Below, one piece after another: positions 1-11,500 of a stretch of DNA of 64,000 nucleotides (position 1 is the first letter of the stretch; every line of letters begins with the position of its first letter). Both the position numbers and the translations under genes were made by a program. The DNA comes from Aquila chrysaetos chrysaetos (taxonomy: Eukaryota; Chordata; Aves; Accipitriformes; Accipitridae): assembly GCF_900496995.4 (NCBI RefSeq), contig NC_044006.1, forward strand, positions 42,059,620 to 42,123,619, read 5' to 3'. Under the pieces are notes generated by a model that was not told the DNA's origin, did no database searches, and saw only the letters and a program-made list of their open reading frames with translations.

Positions 1-3000
1 AAGAGAAACCCAGGCGAAGAAACGGAAAGATGTTCATAAAGCTAATCACACACATACAGATACATAGATAGATGTATATGTGCATATATATGTTCACAAG
101 GGGGTAGGGACCAAACACTCAATGCATTTTGCAAACCACTTAAAACCATCCTGAAAGCAAATACATGAACACCTTTCACCCAGTCATACCCTCGAAGCAT
201 TTTTTTCTTTCTTTTAATTAAAAAATAACTTCTGCTTCCCCCTTCCCCCCCATCTGAACCAACAGGTTAGATTGCTTTTTAACTGCATCCTTCAAGCAAT
301 CAAAATGAAAAATAAATTCTGTGCTATCCGTAAGCATTATGCCTTCCTGTTCAAAATACTCCTTCTTCAAGGAAATAACCATACATTCATTTGTCACCAG
401 ATGTTACTAGTAGTAGTAAGTGCTGGTATAGCAGTTGCTCTCCAGGGCTTTTGCTGTCCTGGGGACTCACTATATGAAGGGTGGTACATCTAAAAAAATA
501 GATTTGGCTCCAAGGACTTTAAAAATCAAAATTACAAAACACCACCTAACAAATTAAAAACGCAAGAGGAAAGGCAGAGTGTCATAATATTAATACTTGG
601 ATGTCTTAGCAGAGGCTGAACGCGTGAGCAGTTTGAACACAACCAGTAGCACTCCCAGTGCTTCTCAAACAGTTTTATTACAGCCAGTGTCAATGCAAAG
701 CTGCGGTTACAGCGATGTAAATCAGCTCTCGCTGCTGTTGCGCTAATGGAAGAGTCACGGCTCACAGTGATAATTCCTATAAACTGACTGAGCATACTTA
801 AGAGAACAACAGACTTTCTATGCACGCCTGGAATAAGAAGGAAAGGCTAAATCCTGCAAGTCTTGATCCCATCAGTAGTCATTACTTGTCAGAGATCTCA
901 CTCCTCTCGGCCAGATTGCTCACGTGCATAATGACTACTTATGTGATTAAGGGGGCTGCAGGATAAGGCTCTACATTTGAATTAGAGATAATAAAATCAT
1001 TTTTTATTCACAGCCATGCAAATCTTTGTTTGTAAGCTTTCAGTAAACGCTCATGATCTCTAGACCTTTAAAGAAGCAGGGCCGAAAAACGTCACTTCGC
1101 AACCAGGAGAAATAACGTCCTTTTTGAATGAAATGCTGGATACTACACGAGGAGTATTTTTCCTTCCCGTGTTACAGCAAGAACATTTACAAAAGACAAA
1201 ACATGTGTTTTGTCTTATTTGGACAAGGTCCAAAATCTGGTTTTCTTCAACATGATTTTATTAGGTATATTATACACTGTTCTGCTGCAGGAGAACAACA
1301 TATGGCTGAACAGTACAACTTAATCCTAACTAAAGATTTCCTGTATCTACTGTAACCTAATACAATGACAGATGCACACTTGCATGTGTGTGGAAGGTTA
1401 ACACTCTGATTTTGTTTTCGACAAATTTATTCTGCCCGTTTACATCATACCATGAGAGCAAGGAAAGGAAAAAATAAATAAATAAATAAAAGAGGAGTTG
1501 AGAGGCGGGGGATGATGACAGCCAGTGCTGTGGTGCCCTCTATTGAGCATCCAGCCCTGAGCCCCAGCCCACAGCAAACAAAGAAAGCCCCAGTTTCCTC
1601 TTAAAAAAAGCCGACTGTTTCCTCCTTCATTTTTTATAAGGGAGGAAATGTTACTGATAGCGAGCAACTGTGAAGCAACTGTTGGGCATCTGATAATGCA
1701 TACGTTTAGGAAAGGATCAAGTGACACGCACCTGCTAGGCATTATTCACTTTACTCACCAGATAGGAAATATTAGCAAGGCTCCATTGGAAGGAGGCTGC
1801 CACCACTCACCCGAGGAGATCCCACCTGCCCCACGGCCACCGATGCTCCCGCCTGAGCCCCGGCAAGCTGGCATCCATCGCTTTTGGAGCCAGACTCCCA
1901 CTTTCCACATCCCTGGGGAAGCGCCTGGTGGAGACACCTCTGACCCTGCACCAGCTCCTGCTTGTGGGACTGCCGTGGGGAAGGTAAGGAGGTGTGAGGA
2001 GGAGGGCAAAACCCCAGTCACCTCCAGAGAATGGCTCTGCCTTAGGCAGCCGAGTTTTGGGTGGCTTGCTCGCTCCAGCACCAAGTGAGCCTAATGCACA
2101 GCCACCTGGAGCAGCAACACTGTGGATGTCCTTCGACTCCTGTGGATCCGAGTGCTGCCTTTCTCAGAACTCCTAGTATGTCTTCCACCTCATCATAAAC
2201 TGCATGTCTGAAAACCAACTGAAGACTAATCCTTTTTCCTAAACCACGTAATTTTGGGGGATCCAACTGTATTCAATAAAAAAATGTCAGTGATTGAACC
2301 CAATTTCATTTAAAACGGTTTTGTTAATAAGTTTTCTAATAAGCAAACCCCAATGATCTTCTGTGAAGGTAATCTAAACCCCAAAGTTAAGCCTGTGCAG
2401 CTACAAAGGGATGAAAGCAAAGAGGATCTTACAGAACTTTAATATTACAAGACAGTGTTTTAATTTTGAGGTCTAATTTAAGAATAAGCTTTTCCTGTGA
2501 ATTTACTCAAAGGATGAGGATACTTACCAGGAAAAACATGTAATTCTCCTTATTCTTACAAAGTAATTCATAATTGAAAAGGGGCTAGCTGACTTCCGTT
2601 AATGCAAATGGCCTCTTGAAATATTAAATTACGCCCAGAGAAGAAGTGAGCTTTACAGCTCTTCATCACTCAGAGATAATAACCTGTAAGACAAGCAGGT
2701 CTTACCCTGAATTTCTGCAGTAAAGCCAAATCAAAATGGGACACTCCTTTCCAGATTTCAGCAAACTCTAGTGCTTTGCTTTAGTTTCCAGCTGTTGGCC
2801 TAATTCTCGTCCTATTGTGCTCGGCACGGAGAGGCTTCACAAAGGCTCCAAGTACGCACCTTGCCCCGTGCTAACTTGTTCTGGAGTGAGACGTGAAGGA
2901 GGACAAGAGAACTCCATAGGCATCTACATATAGGCAATATGGAGGTGCTCCCAGGGCCAGAAGCCAAGTACCAGAGAGCCTCCCGCCACTCGATCCTTAC

Positions 3001-5412
3001 TCCTCGGGCACGTGGCTCCTGCCCAGGCAGACATTACAGCAACCTGCTCACACAGCAACAGGCACAGGGAATAAACTGAGACTGTGAAAGATCTAAACTC
3101 CATTTCAGAGATAGCTTGGGTCCTGAAAACCTCACAAGGCACTGAGTGCAGAGAGGAGCTCGGGTTCCTGCGTCGCATGCGGGCATTTGAAAAATGTTAC
3201 CTGCGAACCTCTTCCCTTGACAGGTCCACACAGGCTCCAATCCCATTTCTTCCCACTGCCACAAAGAAACACCAGCAGGGCTGTAAGCTTGTGCATGGCG
3301 ACTGCCGTCATTGCTGGGGCAAACGGAGCACTCAGCTTTGCAGTTCTGGGTTACACCACTCCATGCAACTACTTTCCGGCTCCTTTCCCACTCCCTTGCT
3401 AATATACCAGGGAGGTCCTGCTTCCCCTGGCATTGCCACACTATAGAACATGCAAGCACCCAGCCCTAGAGCTTTAGTAAAGTCAAGTGTGTGTATATAT
3501 ATTACACACACACACACTTGTTAATGAGTCCCATAAATTCAATTTCAGAGAAAGAAATCATAACCTTTGGTTCATGCTCATTAGAAAAAAAGGGAAAAAA
3601 ACCCATCATGGCAGCCTAGCCGAGGCAGTAAAAAGATCCCTTCTGGAAGCAGCAGCAACAGCACAGAGGTGCCAGCCAGCAGAGGGCAATGGTACAGCAC
3701 ATAAGGTGCCAAGCCAATTCATCACAACACAACTCTATCTGAAAATTCCTTCCAACTGTTCCCTAGGGCTGAGAGAAAGCTGACACCTTTCTAAATAGCA
3801 TCCAAGTTCAAACATTTAAATCATTACCTTACAACAGAGATGCTTCTTTTCCCTTTCCTGGACTAACAGCAGTGAAGTAAAATGCTCCACATGCTGTCGT
3901 TTTCTGCTGTCAGCACCCATTTAAGCTACAGATATCCACAAAATTGGAGAGTGAGGATGTGTTTTAAGAGAATCTACCTCTCTGGTTTGCCTTCTGAAGC
4001 ACAGACAGTGGTTGTAAATATTTTTGATGCTGAAATACTGTACCTCGTTACCAGATTGGCCTCTTTGCCATTTTAAAATAAGAGTGATTTTAGAAACACA
4101 CTACTCCATGGGACAGCACAGCTAAGCTAGAACTGCTCAGACCCAGGGAGCTGAACTACCATACCCTTTGTATGTCCATTAATATTATCACCTCTAGAAG
4201 CACAGTCACTCTATTTCACCACCCTTCTTTCCTGAAGTGCAGAAAAAAACCTCTGATCCTCTTCTGCTTTTCCTTCCCTGACACACATGCCTTCAACCAG
4301 TATTTATTGGGTATCCTTTTGGCCACAGATCCTATATAACTGTATACAGAACATTACTCCTACAGCAGTTAGCTCTCCCTGCCTTCAGCTGTTAAGCCTA
4401 ATACACCTCAAGACCAATGATTTGTTGTCTGTTAGGGAGGCTTATAATTATAATACACTGACTGGAAAAACAGTGGGTCCAATATTCCTCTACCCACTCA
4501 GCACAAGGCTTAAAGCCTACTGAAATGATATGCTTTTTCCTTTGCTTATGCAGTTCTGATTCATGGAAACATTGACACTGAAAAATGATGAATGGTTTTT
4601 TCTCGCAGTGTTTTACCATGCCCTTACCCCGAGCAGGGGCTAAAGAGAGGCTGCAAATGCATACCCAATTCCTGCCCCAGCAGCTGTGAGCAGCCTGCTC
4701 TCACACTGGCAGTGCCAGGGTACTACGAGAATGGCAGAGAAAGCAGAAAATTACACCAACAGGGTCTCTGCTGCTGCAGAAGGTGAAGTGGTTACAGCAG
4801 CAGGGCTGAGGGATGCAGTACTGAAACTCATACAGTACTCCCTTGTAACATAGGTCAGATTCTAGCTAAGCCTGATGAATAATTTTACACAGATTGCAGC
4901 TGTACTGAAAACGGTCACAGCTGCTAGAGCTTGTTTATGTTAGTGGGACTGGTAAACAAAGTAATTGGCATTATAGGAAATATCTGCGTTAGGAGATCTC
5001 ACTACAGATTTTTCCCAGGTTCCCAGGGGTTTAGCCGACAAAGACACTGATTTTCCATGAACATAAAGAGAGAGAGAAGTCTGTTTCTTTGTATGAGAAT
5101 ATCTATCTCATTCTTGAAAGATAGAAATAGACATCACGGTGAAAGATCTCCCAACCTCAGTACACAATTGCAAAGTGACATAAATCCAAAACTATTATTT
5201 ATAACCAATGCAGTGAAACACAATGGAAAAGCCTTATAACCTATAGAGCTGAAGTCACATGTATGAAATATGACTGTGCAAATAAAAAATAAAACCAAAT
5301 GTGTAACATGTACAGATGACCACACGGTGGCTCTCAAGTACCAGAGATGAGCTATTTTAAACCAGAACATTGATGACATCATAAAAATGCCAACATCCCT
5401 AGGATAGGCTGT
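1..5412 (-). other. SNX10: SNX10 intron 5 (part); no exon found
   Basis: This stretch lies downstream of the exon-5 donor. Neither the next PX exon nor the acidic C-terminal tail was found by eye on the minus strand. It holds AT-rich and CA/GT simple sequence, including short (AT)/(GATA)-like DNA at 47-92 and a palindromic GT/AT/CA tract at 3484-3520. No RNA gene or clear transposon was recognised. Confidence 0.6.
3484..3520. repeat. Palindromic GT-AT-CA microsatellite
   Basis: CAAGTGTGTGTA is followed by a short AT run and then a CA run ending in ACACACTTG, so the outer arms are reverse complements and could fold into a hairpin. It lies within SNX10 intron 5. Confidence 0.8.
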
Positions 5413-5418
5413 ACTTAC

Positions 5419-5517
5419 TTTTCCAGGAATTCTTGCAGACCCTGCCGGCGATGGTCCACGTGATGAGGATTGTTCATATTGAAAAAGGGAGTTTTAGATG
5501 GCAGTTCAGGTAGCTGT
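5419..5517 (-). CDS. SNX10: SNX10 exon 5: PX proline loop, residues 71-104 (partial codons)
   Basis: This 99-bp exon has acceptor TTTATAAAG and donor GTAAGT (5413-5418). It completes codon 71 (Ile), then encodes [16 protein letters not shown], the segment PHHVDHRRQ, then GLQEFLE and two bases of the next Lys codon. The LPxLPSK loop and RRQGL helix start are the conserved second half of the PX lipid pocket. The next exon should begin with G plus VLQ-like codons and was not found to the left within the window. Confidence 0.94.
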
Positions 5518-8500
5518 CTTTATAAACAAGAAGCAAATACACAGTTAAAACCAAATCTGAAACAGCGCAGAAAAATGCAGTAAGCAAATGCCAACCCCGA
5601 GCATATGAAAATCATGGGTCACATTCCAGAAGCTCATGAAATCGAATTTGGGAACACAAGGTTGAGAAACTGGAGGGCTTCTCATGCACCTCAAAGGGAA
5701 AAAAAAATGAATGTGACTTTTCTGGTCCAGTCATAAAGCCTGCATGAATGTCTGGCTGGGTCTCTTATGGTCCTCACAGAACCCAAGCACATCCTAAAAG
5801 CGCAGAGAGGAGGTATGTACACCTACGCTAGATTGCTATTTCAGCTACCCATGCATAGCAAAAGGAAACGCAGATCAAATCTGTTACAAGTTAGAGGGGG
5901 CTTAACTTACCAAACCAAGGCTATCAGTACAAACCACATTCTTCTGCATTTAAAGCAGAGAAAACGCCTTATAGAGAATAAACTTGTGCTGGTAAGAAAC
6001 ACAGGACACTTTCCAGCTCTGATTTCTGTAATTCTCAGAATAAAGATGAAACAATCCTCCCCTTCCATGATTGACAGATTATTAAATAGCCATACATAAA
6101 GTTGCTCACATAAGCACTGCATTGCTCTGAAGTCTCTGCCGAAGCCAAACGAACTCTCGAAAGCGTCGTCTAACACAGGATGTTTTCCTTGTGAAGCACA
6201 TACTGTTTGTCTGTTGGGAAATAAAAAACACTTTGCTTTGTAAATCAGCTTAAGCTAAAGTGCAGGCATGGTATTAAAAACACATCCGAGATGCTAATCC
6301 CTGAGACACCAATGGAAAGCTTGGCACTAATTCAGTTTAGGTTAAGGACTGTGCTTTATCTCAGACAGGACTGGTGACAGTTTCTCCTGCTTCTCAGGGA
6401 AATATTTTTCATCACTTTTTTTCTTTTTAAAAGCAAGAGATATGGATTACGGTACAACTTGCAGTAACAGGAAAAAAGATCTCAGAAAAAAGTTTCAGCA
6501 GACAATGCCAATCTTTGCAGGGGGGAAAAATCATGTTTAGCTATTCTAGTTATAATCCTGCAAACAGTTAGCTACATAGAGTTCTTCCAGTGTGCAATCC
6601 TACTTAAACCAAATCAAAAAAACCAATGTGACTGCTCTCCGCAAGTGGCAGCATTTGGAAATTTTCCCACAGAACACTATTAGCCCACCAGAAAAATGCC
6701 AATTCATCAGAAGAGAAACAATTCATGGAAATCAAATGCTTTTGCCAAATTCTCCTGTGGAGCATACATTTAGATGAAATCCTACCTACCAGACAGGACT
6801 CCATTATAAATCTGCCTGCAGTCGAACCCACCCTCAATTGCCTGCCAGGAGCCACAGCTCCTAGACAGCCACACGATGCAGATTGTGGAGGGCCCAAAGA
6901 TGCCAGCTTTCTGGATTAGGTGAGTATCCAGGATACCTCACAGTTTAAGAAGCCAAATGCCCTAGGAGCTGGGCAGAAGGGGAACCCAGCTGGTCTAAGA
7001 GCCTGGCAGACCCAAGATTTTGAATCCATGGAGAAGCCTGGATGGTAGGACCAACCTAGAGACCTGGTCTCTGAAAGCCCTGGCATTGTGCTGGTAGGAA
7101 GCTGAGCTGATGCTTATCAGCTTCAGAGATGCCCAGTGCTGAATCATATAACACTGGGTCTAAATCACATCACCCCAATTTAGCAGCCACTGAGAAAGCC
7201 AGTAATATACTTCTATTCAGAAGCACCAACACCTCTGAAACAGTAATACAGCACCTGCCCTGCCAAATCTCCAGAATTTCTATTTACCAGAAGTAAAAAA
7301 TATAGTTGCTGTGGAACCAGTACTTGAACCATATTGCAAATTGTGAAAGTTTCACAGCTCTGATCGCCACACAGGAGAGAAGTACTTGTCATGATGGACA
7401 TTTAATAAGCCATCATTTGACTGCTTGCTCTCATTACACTGAATGCTTAACTGCCACACAGGAAGGAAATGCTTTTGGTCTTGTGCCAAGCATTAACCAC
7501 GTAACTCGGGGCTCCCAAATTCCTCACCTAATACTTGACACACTTCACAAAAAAATTTTTCACTTTGCAATTAAAATCCCTCAATCTAGATTTGGGAAAT
7601 TAGGATAACTCGTTCCATACGTCATCCACCAAAGAAGAATAATCAATAAAATAAGATTATGTATAGGACAGATTTAAGACACAAGAGAACCGTAATTCTA
7701 AGTGCACTCCCATTAACGTATAGTAGACTACAATCATAAACCCAAATGTAGTTGCTTGACACATCCAAGCACCACTGAACTAGCATAATATGAATGTCAA
7801 GGTACACTGAAAACAACCACACTGCAGCAACCAAATAATTTGGTAAAAAGAACAACTCAGGATAATTTGAAGTACAAATAACCAGATAATTACTTGAAAA
7901 GAAAGTTGTTTTTCCATGAATACCTGGACAGCAAACTTCTATAACGGTAAGACATCACTGACTATGACAATCTTCTAGTTGATAACCAAAGCTAAGAATA
8001 GTCTCTGTTGCAAGACATTGTGGAGTGCCCATGTGAACAGAATAGCAGGTTCACCTCCCAGCTGTCACAGACCTTCTGCACTACCTTTGGCCAACTTGCC
8101 TTACCTCTTCCACTGCATCTCAGCTGTTAAAAGGAGAATAATATCCTCCAGCCTCGCAGAAATGGTATAAAGAAATTCCATTAATACCCCAAAGAGAACC
8201 CTGGCTTGGACAGAAACAGCAATAAGAACGCAAAGATTCTGCACTGATATATTTTATACTTACGTGAATAAATATCTCATAGTCTATGTAAGAATGCCAC
8301 GAGTCTTCTTTTTGTGTCCTGGGGTCTCGCACCAAGACAGTTACAAATTCCTGCAAGCGCATAATAAAAATCAAGCAATTAATTTCAGAAGACAAAGGGA
8401 GCCTGAAAGACTCTCTTGATTGCTCTGCTGTTCCACAAACTACTGTGCTCAGATTAAAAGCTGAACTGCTGTTTTATTGAATTTTGCAACCCTATAAAAG

Positions 8501-11500
8501 AGGAAGCAAAAAGCAATGAATCATCTGAGCTACACCACATGTCTGGGAAATTCCTTGCCAAACTGCTAGCTGAAAGGGAGTATTTCAGATTAAGTAATAC
8601 TGTGAAAAGCCATACATGTTTTATGCATTGGAGATTTGGCTATCTCAGTAGCTACAAACTAAAAACCTAACATTCAAAGTCACACATGTAAGACAGAACT
8701 AGACTTTTCCCACCCTTGTCGTCAATATTCACAAAGAATACATTACAAACCTGTTCCATGTACCCAATACATACATATCGCATTTTATTTGCTCCTAAAT
8801 TTCTTTTGTCATCGTACCTATATTTTTTTAAATCAAGTATTTATACCCACTGATTTCAGGGATCTGAGGTAAGTGCTCGGTACCTCCACAAGCAGCTAAA
8901 GAACTGCCTTTTTTCTACACCCCAAATGACTTGCTCCAGCCCAGTGGAAAAGGATGTACCACTATTAATTGCCCCAAACACAAATTCAACACAGGGAATT
9001 CAAGGTCTCAAGCCTAGCATCCCAGATACCATGTGGAAGGAGATGAATCATCCTCCTCTGCCATGCCGCATACGCTTCCTGATACGCCAGGAACTTAAGG
9101 CGCAGAGTACACCCAAGGATGGAGGACCTGGGGACTGCTGTATCCCATTCTGCCCATCCATCTGCCCAAGGAAGCAACACAGCCACACTGCAGAGCCTAA
9201 TTCCCCATTTTGGGGGGACAATGAAATAGGGTATTTGTCATAGAAGTTGTCATATATAGTCTGTTTCCTTTTAATTCCTGCATTTATATAATAATTCAGA
9301 GGGATCCCGAAGGAGTGTGAGAGGCCTGTGGGCATTACTGTCATGTAACTGGGCATCACTAACAGGAGCTGGAAGAGGCTAAAGAATTACATGCTTCCAA
9401 GTATCCTTAGCTGATGACCATGTGAAAACTTATATCATGTTTAAACCAAAAAACCTGAAAAACGAAAAACGGGTAATCTGTATGTTCATACTGGGATGGA
9501 AAAGGTTTCTTTAGGATAGAAAGGTTGAAAATGTGCCTAACTACCTGTTATTTCCCAAAAAACGAATAGGCTGCCCTACTTCAGTTGCTTAAATAAGCTA
9601 TTTACCCAAAGAGTTAAGCCAACCACTTAAACAATGACACAGCTAAAGAAAAACACATCATTTTAAGCTGTAGATATGGTGTGTCCCCCAAGAGGAAGGC
9701 ACTGCACAAGATCTCCAGGTACAGGAATCAACTGTGGGAGGAATGACAGTGTCTCTGGTAAATAACATGCTTTTTTAGTACAACTTTGCATAAATCAAAA
9801 AATCTTGAGCTAGAAAGCTCTCAATATGTGTTTCTCCATGACCAAACCACAGATGTCAGAAAAGAAACATTTACTCTTCAGCCAAGTCTTCTCCCACCAC
9901 CACACACACTTCAGCATGCCACCAGCAGCAACCTTCAACAGATTGACAGGAGAACAATGACATCCTTGAATGGAAAAGATATTTTTTTTTTCCTGAACAG
10001 TCATTGCACCCTGTACATGTCAGGGAGGCATTCATGGTCTGGAATAAATCATTTACCATGCTGATTTCCAGGCAGTACTGCTTCAGGGATGGGGAGCCCA
10101 TGGCCTGATGGCTGGATACAGCCCACGGTTTTACCTCACTTAGCCCAGCTCCTAGTCACAGGGGTGTTTTCTGTATTATTGCTGGATACGCTTTTGGTGT
10201 GTGTCACGAGCACCTTGCCAAAGAAATCCCATTTGAAAAGCTCCGACCAGCTCTGCTGCTTCTTTCCTCACTGAAGAGTACCGGAGGCCCGATTCTCCTC
10301 TGCAGCTTTTTAACCCCCTGCCAAACCCCATGGCACAAGAGGAATAAATGAACAGAACTGTAATCACTTCTACCAGCTGAGGGTTATACCTTTACTTGTA
10401 TAAAAATGCTGGGGCGGGGCATGAGGAAGTTATTCCCCTCCTGAGCAGATCCTGAGCAATGTGCTGAACAAAGGAGAGGAAACCATTTTTGGCTGAGTTT
10501 TTTCCAGCTGCCTCACTATCATATTTAGCATACATATACAGACACAGTATACTTTCAGACCCACTGTAACTTCTTTTCATATCCAGTCTTACGTTCTCCC
10601 AAGTTTTTGTCTTCCCCAGCCTCCTATTTCCCTGTGTCCCACTCTTCCCCAGAGCTGCAACCACTTCTCCTAAACATACTTTCTTTTCTTTCCTGAGCAC
10701 TAAATGCATCAGTCCTGCAAGTGGAAGAAGAGGAATTACACCAGGAAGCTTCAGATGGGACACTGCTCTCCTCTTCCCTTCAACTGCTGCCCCCAGGAGT
10801 CACAACTGCAGGTAGCTTACTCATAACCTAACCTCGGTCCGCTTCCTCTCATCCACCGCCGTACTGGCTTCTCATTGCCCATACTTTTGTCCGGGTTCCC
10901 CAAATTACTCCATTTCCAAGTAACCTTCTGTAACCCTCTCCTTTGTACAGAATCAAAATAACTTTGAAGTAAAATGCTTCTTTCAACCTCTATTATACCA
11001 AAGCGTTATGATTAAAAGTTACTACTGGATATGCTGTGGGTTAGCTACAGGTTACCCTGCAAATGATTCCAGACCACGTGATTTACACAAAAAACTCTGT
11101 ACACTTTTAATTTCCAATTAAATAGCCACTGAGTTTCAACAGTGAGAACTGAAACACCCTTCAGACTCTACCTATAGAGCAAAGGAGACCTGCTGTGCAT
11201 GCTGTGGCAAGCAGGTGTCTAGGCAGTACATCACTGAGCCAAGAGTAAAAATGATCTGTGGTACAGTAGAGCACCTCACCAAACTGCAGCCCTCACACAC
11301 AGTCAATGTCAGCTCCAATTTGAAACACCAGGATTTCAGCAGAAGACTGGATGTTTGGGTTTTTTTCCTTTATTTACCAAAGAACACTGATACCAAGTTC
11401 AGAATGAAGCAAGACAAACATTAAGCAACTAGAAAACAAAACCAAAAATGTACAGACTTTCTCAAGATCTATGGTTACTTCCCCTATAAACATCTTGAAT

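Noticed and set aside
1648..2088. 146-codon plus-strand open frame
   Set aside because: It is Pro/Ser-rich, overlapped by antisense frames, inside an SNX10 intron, with no known domain.
6815..6840. GGGTTCGACTG on the minus strand as a tRNA B-box
   Set aside because: No A-box or foldable cloverleaf was seen at the right distance.
8264..8350. Assignment to SNX11 rather than SNX10
   Set aside because: Exon 3 alone has SNX11-like residues, but the later exons (TNSMCFT, FFNMNN) and the CBX3 neighbour fit SNX10.
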